A stretch of DNA of 9,758 nucleotides from Rhodoluna limnophila (GTDB lineage Bacteria; Actinomycetota; Actinomycetes; Actinomycetales; Microbacteriaceae), in assembly GCA_943326655.2 (NCBI GenBank), contig CALPUC020000024.1, forward strand, positions 1 to 9,758, in the 5' to 3' direction. Shown here piece after piece: positions 6,387-9,758 of this stretch; within the stretch, counting starts at the first letter, position 1; every line of letters starts with the position of its first letter. Under the pieces are notes generated by a model that searched no databases, was not told the DNA's origin, and saw only the letters and a list, made by a program, of their open reading frames with translations. The translations under genes and the position numbers were made by a program.

Positions 6387-7462
6387 TATTTGTCGCCCAG
6401 AGCTGCTAGACGTGCCTCTTCATCGGTTTGGATTGCCGACTGAATAACCGGTTCAAGAGCCCCGTCCATCACCTGGTCTAGGTTGTAAGACTTGTAGCCG
6501 GTGCGGTGATCGGCAATTCGATTTTCAGGGTAGTTGTAGGTGCGAATTCGCTCTGAACGGTCGACCGACTTCACCTGAGACTTTCGAGCGGCCGAAAGTT
6601 CTGCTTCAATAGCTTCCTGCTGAGCTGCCAAGATGCGGGCCCGAAGCACTCGCATGGCGGCTTCACGGTTCTGTAGCTGGCTCTTCTCGTTCTGCATCGC
6701 AACTGTGATTCCAGTAGGAAGGTGAGTAATTCGCACAGCGGAGTCAGTGGTGTTCACCGACTGCCCGCCCGGACCGGATGAACGGTATACGTCGATGCGA
6801 AGATCGTTTTGGCTGATCTCAACCTCTTCCGGTTCGTCGACTTCTGGAAAGCAAAGAACTCCGGCAGCGGAGGTGTGAATTCGTCCTTGCGTTTCTGTAG
6901 CTGGGACACGCTGAACTCGGTGCACCCCGCCCTCATACTTCAGATGAGCCCAAACGCCCTGACTCGGGTCGGTGGTGTTCGACTTGATGGCCATCTGAAC
7001 ATCTTTGATTCCGCCAAGGTCCGACTCATTTTTGTCGAGTATTTCAGTCTTCCAACCTTTTGAGTTGGCGTACTGAATGTACATGCGAAGGAGGTCGCCG
7101 GCGAATAGCGCAGATTCCGCACCACCCTCACCGGCTTTGATTTCCATGATTACATCGCGCCCATCGTCTGGGTCACGAGGAATTAGCAGTCGACGTAACT
7201 TTTCGTTGGCATCGTGAAGCTTTGCGTCGTTGGCGGTAACCTCTTCGGCAAACGCTTCGTCTTCCTTCGCAAGTTCCTTCGCGGCCGCCAAATCTTCGGT
7301 CAACTCAAGAACCGTGTTGTAGGCGTTTACGATGGCGCTCAATTCGGCGTAACGACGGTTGAGCTTTTTGGCCAAGCCAGGATTGGCGTGCACCGAGGAT
7401 TCTGAGAGTTGCCCCTGCAGAGCCTGGTGTTCCTCCAGTAATGGCTTGACCGAATCGAGCAT
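6386..7462 (-). CDS. prfA: Peptide chain release factor 1
   Basis: Recognises UAA and UAG stop codons and triggers peptide release. It has 358 residues, normal for RF1. The N-terminal coiled region is followed by GEGGAESALFAGDL (111-124). The codon-recognition PxT motif is PAT at 187-189, in RVPATETQGRIHTSA; RF2 has SPF instead. The catalytic GGQ is at 232-234 in SSGPGGQSVNTTDSAVRITH. The C-terminal part carries the conserved RIRTYNYPENRIADHR segment. The ATG at 7460-7462 overlaps the rho stop by one base (TAATG). The 20 bases before it show no good ribosome binding site, so translation probably depends on ribosomes finishing rho. In mycobacteria and corynebacteria rpmE lies between rho and prfA; it is absent here. 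Confidence 0.98.
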   Translation of the reverse strand: MLDSVKPLLEEHQALQGQLSESSVHANPGLAKKLNRRYAELSAIVNAYNTVLELTEDLAAAKELAKEDEAFAEEVTANDAKLHDANEKLRRLLIPRDPDDGRDVIMEIKAGEGGAESALFAGDLLRMYIQYANSKGWKTEILDKNESDLGGIKDVQMAIKSNTTDPSQGVWAHLKYEGGVHRVQRVPATETQGRIHTSAAGVLCFPEVDEPEEVEISQNDLRIDVYRSSGPGGQSVNTTDSAVRITHLPTGITVAMQNEKSQLQNREAAMRVLRARILAAQQEAIEAELSAARKSQVKSVDRSERIRTYNYPENRIADHRTGYKSYNLDQVMDGALEPVIQSAIQTDEEARLAALGDK

Positions 7463-9012
7463 TATTCGCCGTCGGAGGTTGGAACAGGCATCGACTTCTG
7501 AACCTGCATGAGGAACTCAACGTTGCTCGCAGTTTCCTTTAGTCGACCCAAAACAAGCTCTAGTGCCTGCTGTTGCTCTAGCCCTGCTAGTGCGCGGCGG
7601 AGCTTCCAAATGATCTTGGTTTCGTCTGGGTTCATCAACATTTCTTCGCGACGAGTACCCGAAGCGTTTACATCGACGGCTGGGAAGATGCGCTTGTCGG
7701 CTAGTTGACGCGACAGGCGGAGCTCCATGTTTCCAGTTCCCTTGAACTCTTCGAAGATAACTTCGTCCATCTTCGAACCGGTTTCAACCAGTGCGGTGGC
7801 AAGGATGGTTAGCGAACCGCCATCCTCGATGTTACGAGCAGCACCGAAGAAGCGCTTTGGTGGGTAGAGTGCCGAGCTGTCGACACCACCGGAAAGAATA
7901 CGACCAGAGGCTGGCGCACTTAGGTTGTAAGCACGTCCCAATCGGGTGATCGAGTCGAGAAGCACAACCACGTCGTGACCCAGCTCAACCAAGCGCTTAG
8001 CGCGCTCGATCGCTAGTTCGGCAACAGTGGTGTGGTCTTCGGCAGGGCGGTCGAAGGTTGAAGCGATAACTTCACCCTTCACGGTGCGCTGCATGTCGGT
8101 AACTTCTTCCGGACGCTCGTCCACGAGAACAACCATGAGGTGTACCTCTGGGTTGTTGGTCGCGATTGAGTTTGCGATTGCCTGAAGCACGAGAGTCTTT
8201 CCGGCCTTTGGAGGCGAAACGATAAGACCGCGCTGGCCCTTACCGATTGGTGCCACTAGGTCGATGATTCGAGTGTTTAGCTTCGACGCTTCGGTCTCTA
8301 GACGCAGACGAGTCTGTGGGTAGAGCGGAGTTAGTTTTCCGAAGTCGACTCGATCCATTGCCTCGGCAACGGTCTGGCCGTTAACCGAATCGATTCGAAC
8401 TACCGCGTTGAACTTCTGACGGCCCTGGCCTTCGCCTTCGCGTGGCTGGCGGATTGCGCCAACTACGGCGTCACCCTTGCGCAGGCCGTACTTCTTTACC
8501 TGGCCGAGTGAGACGTAAACGTCGTTTGGCCCTGGAAGGTAGCCCGAGGTTCGGATGAAAGCATAGTTTTCGAGAACGTCGAGGATACCGGCGACCGACA
8601 CTAAGACGTCGTCTTCGCTGATTTCTGGCTCGATTTCGTCTTGGAAGTCTCCCCCACGACCGGTACGACCGCGGTTGCGGTTGCGGTCACGGTTGCGGTT
8701 ACGGTTACGGTTGTTGCGACCATTGCGGTCGTCGCCCTGGTCGTTTCTCTCTGAGCGCTCTGGTCGTTCTGAGCGGTCGCGGTTATTGTCGCGGTTTCCC
8801 TGCTGGCGAGTCTCGCCTGCCTCCGACTTGCCTTCACTAGCCGAAGCTTGAGGGGTCTCCGCCGAAGCTGATTCACCTTCGGTCTTTGGCTTGGTGCTTC
8901 TGGTGCGACGCTTAGGGGCCGAACCTTCTGCTGGGGTGTCATTTGAAACTGCTGGATCTACTACTACCCGGCGACCTTTGGTCGGGGTAACGTCTGTTTG
9001 GATTTCATCCAT
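7462..9012 (-). CDS. rho: Transcription termination factor Rho, without N-terminal Rho_N domain
   Basis: Hexameric RNA-dependent ATPase that ends transcription at untranslated, C-rich RNA. It has 516 residues. Residues 1-125 are low-complexity and charged, with an Arg/Asn-rich run (about 97-118) of alternating N and R. The primary RNA-binding OB fold follows at about 130-210, with ENYAFIR in place of the GFLR-type motif and PGPNDVYVS. The ATPase core has Walker A SPPKAGKT (266-273), VVLVDERPEE (294-303), Walker B and Q-loop VVVLLDSITRLGRAYN (348-363), and R-loop KGTGNMELRLSR (424-435). The helical Rho_N domain that normally precedes the OB fold is missing. It cannot lie upstream, because an in-frame TAA occurs at 9061-9063. 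AAGGAG sits about 13 bases before the ATG, a longer spacing than usual. A 153-base gap separates it from thrB, so rho probably begins a transcript. Confidence 0.98.
   Translation of the reverse strand: MDEIQTDVTPTKGRRVVVDPAVSNDTPAEGSAPKRRTRSTKPKTEGESASAETPQASASEGKSEAGETRQQGNRDNNRDRSERPERSERNDQGDDRNGRNNRNRNRNRDRNRNRGRTGRGGDFQDEIEPEISEDDVLVSVAGILDVLENYAFIRTSGYLPGPNDVYVSLGQVKKYGLRKGDAVVGAIRQPREGEGQGRQKFNAVVRIDSVNGQTVAEAMDRVDFGKLTPLYPQTRLRLETEASKLNTRIIDLVAPIGKGQRGLIVSPPKAGKTLVLQAIANSIATNNPEVHLMVVLVDERPEEVTDMQRTVKGEVIASTFDRPAEDHTTVAELAIERAKRLVELGHDVVVLLDSITRLGRAYNLSAPASGRILSGGVDSSALYPPKRFFGAARNIEDGGSLTILATALVETGSKMDEVIFEEFKGTGNMELRLSRQLADKRIFPAVDVNASGTRREEMLMNPDETKIIWKLRRALAGLEQQQALELVLGRLKETASNVEFLMQVQKSMPVPTSDGE
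8671..8712 (-). repeat. Hexanucleotide tandem repeat encoding Asn-Arg pairs in Rho
   Basis: Seven consecutive six-base units on the plus strand are variants of GCGGTT/ACGGTT, with one GCGGTC. Read on the minus strand each codes Asn-Arg, or Asp-Arg once. Looser copies go on to about 8730. The units differ mainly at one position, where CGC and CGT arginine codons alternate. The repeat explains the Arg/Asn-rich run of the Rho N-terminus and could change in length by slippage in steps of two residues. Confidence 0.8.
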
Positions 9013-9039
9013 GTTGTTTGTATTTCTCCTTGAGATTTT

Positions 9040-9069
9040 GGTGACTGGTTCGATTTCGGGTTAGTCACC
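9040..9069 (-). promoter_or_regulatory. Inverted repeat in the rho 5' leader
   Basis: Minus-strand arms GGTGACT (9063-9069) and AGTCACC (9040-9046) are perfect 7-bp complements around a 16-base loop. The hairpin would end about 9 bases before the AAGGAG ribosome binding site of rho. It has no T tract after it, so it is not an intrinsic terminator. Because rho genes are commonly autoregulated through their leader RNA, a control element is plausible. A DNA operator for a dimeric regulator is an alternative. Confidence 0.4.
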
Positions 9070-9073
9070 TAAG

Positions 9074-9090
9074 GCACGGCAATTGCGTGC
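9074..9090 (-). repeat. Second short inverted repeat upstream of rho
   Basis: GCACG (9074-9078) and CGTGC (9086-9090) are perfect 5-bp arms around a 7-base centre, GCAATTG on the plus strand. It lies 4 bases upstream of the other inverted repeat in the thrB–rho gap. There is no T tract on either side, so it is not a clear terminator for thrB. I found no convincing -35/-10 pair in the gap (9013-9165), so where the rho promoter lies relative to these repeats is open. Confidence 0.3.
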
Positions 9091-9165
9091 ACATAACGCT
9101 TGATTAGCGGTTGATTCACCAGTGGGAGCGCTCAGTTGGATGTTGCTTTAGAGCTTCTCACCGAA

Positions 9166-9758
9166 TTACTGGTGCCTGATAACAGTAGCACCTTTGAAGT
9201 CAACTGCCAACACCAACGCGCGCCACTGTGGAAAGTGCTCTGCGGCAAGCTTGACTGCATCCATGCGTTCAGCGGGGTCGGAAGCCAGAACCAGTATCGA
9301 AGGACCCGCACCGGAAACCACCGCAGCATGATTGTTCTTGCGCATGAGTTCGATCACCTTGCCCGCTTCCGGCATGGCTTCTGAACGGTAATCCTGGTGC
9401 AGGCGATCTTCAGTGGCAGCCATCAGAAGCTCTGGGCTCTGGGTGAGGGCTGCCACTAGAAGTGCCGAACGGGAAACGTTGAAGACGGCGTCGGCGTGTG
9501 GCACCGATTCCGGTTGAAGCGCGCGGGCGGTGGCGGTAGACATTTTAAAGTTGGGGATCAGTTCCAGCGGTGAGACTCCGCGGTGAACGATTAGCTTCTT
9601 GTGGTGCGGACCGTTATCGTCTTCCCACGCAATCGTTAGACCACCAAAGAGAGCGGGCGCTACGTTGTCTGGGTGACCTTCCATATCGGTTGCTAGCTGC
9701 AGCAATCGTTCTGGTGAAAGCTCGACTATGCCTTCCAATAAACCCTTGGCGGCAATCA
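9166..9758 (-). CDS. thrB: Homoserine kinase, C-terminal two thirds (5' end beyond the window)
   Basis: GHMP-family kinase that phosphorylates L-homoserine with ATP, the step before threonine synthase in threonine biosynthesis. About 196 codons before the TAA stop are visible, against some 300-320 residues for the family; the N-terminus and the glycine/serine-rich ATP loop lie outside the window. The frame is open to the edge, so internal TTG or ATG codons are not starts. Visible signatures are EGHPDNVAPALFGGL, typical of ThrB, and the C-terminal GHMP motif VVSGAGPSILVLAS. The gene comes right before rho, as thrB (Rv1296) does in M. tuberculosis, where thrA and thrC precede it. It is followed by 153 bases with two inverted repeats but no evident intrinsic terminator. 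Confidence 0.96.
   Translation of the reverse strand, partial: IAAKGLLEGIVELSPERLLQLATDMEGHPDNVAPALFGGLTIAWEDDNGPHHKKLIVHRGVSPLELIPNFKMSTATARALQPESVPHADAVFNVSRSALLVAALTQSPELLMAATEDRLHQDYRSEAMPEAGKVIELMRKNNHAAVVSGAGPSILVLASDPAERMDAVKLAAEHFPQWRALVLAVDFKGATVIRHQ

Noticed and set aside
8601..8942. 113-codon minus-strand frame inside the 5' part of rho
   Set aside because: It is a Thr/Ala/Val-rich product of reading the hexanucleotide repeat in another frame. The rho frame has clear conserved domains downstream and a start with a ribosome binding site.
9074..9090. Possible intrinsic terminator after thrB
   Set aside because: The stem is only 5 bp and no run of T follows on the minus strand, so it is kept only as an inverted repeat.
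9136..9384. Plus-strand frame spanning the thrB end and the thrB–rho gap
   Set aside because: Most of it is antisense to conserved ThrB codons, including the GHMP motif 3 region. No supporting start signal or homology was recognised.
9166..9738. A complete 190-residue thrB starting at TTG 9736-9738
   Set aside because: The frame continues open to the window edge with ThrB-like sequence, and the kinase N-terminal domain would be missing. The gene is cut by the window, not short.

Overview
This is a core housekeeping stretch of an actinobacterial chromosome. Every real gene lies on the minus strand, so the biological order runs from high to low coordinates: thrB (partial) – rho – prfA – prmC – tsaC/sua5 – wecA-type transferase – atpI-like – atpB – atpE – atpF – atpH – atpA (partial). 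This order is characteristic of Actinobacteria; Mycobacterium tuberculosis has the same series, with rpmE between rho and prfA. Further actinobacterial signs are the Arg/Asn-rich N-terminal region of Rho, the long AtpH with a duplicated helical domain, and the AtpB N-terminus. Base composition looks close to even, low for the phylum. Together with the very tight packing this suggests a streamlined member of the Microbacteriaceae, such as the freshwater Luna lineage (Rhodoluna/Aquiluna). That placement is inference; no rRNA gene is present to settle it.

Region 9166–9758 is the 3' two thirds of homoserine kinase. Region 9013–9165 is a 153-bp gap with two inverted repeats, one ending shortly before the rho ribosome binding site. 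Region 3348–9012 is a compact block: Rho, release factor 1, the methyltransferase that modifies release factors, the threonylcarbamoyl-AMP synthase for tRNA t6A, a polyprenyl-phosphate sugar-1-phosphate transferase, and an AtpI-like membrane protein. Four of the five junctions here overlap by one base (TAATG or TAGTG). Region 1–3347 is the F1Fo ATP synthase operon (a, c, b, delta, and the N-terminal half of alpha), preceded by a 75-bp gap with a plausible extended -10 promoter.

The genes serve transcription termination, translation termination, tRNA modification, cell-envelope glycan initiation and energy conversion. I see no mobile element, CRISPR array, RNA gene or defence island. No stretch over 300 bp lacks a gene.

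No previously undescribed system is visible. The points most worth a second look are a probable CTG start for atpB (the first ATG would remove 45 conserved residues), an ungapped internal duplication in AtpH without the b-delta fusion of mycobacteria, a Rho without the N-terminal helical Rho_N domain, inverted repeats in the rho leader, and the absence of rpmE from its usual place.
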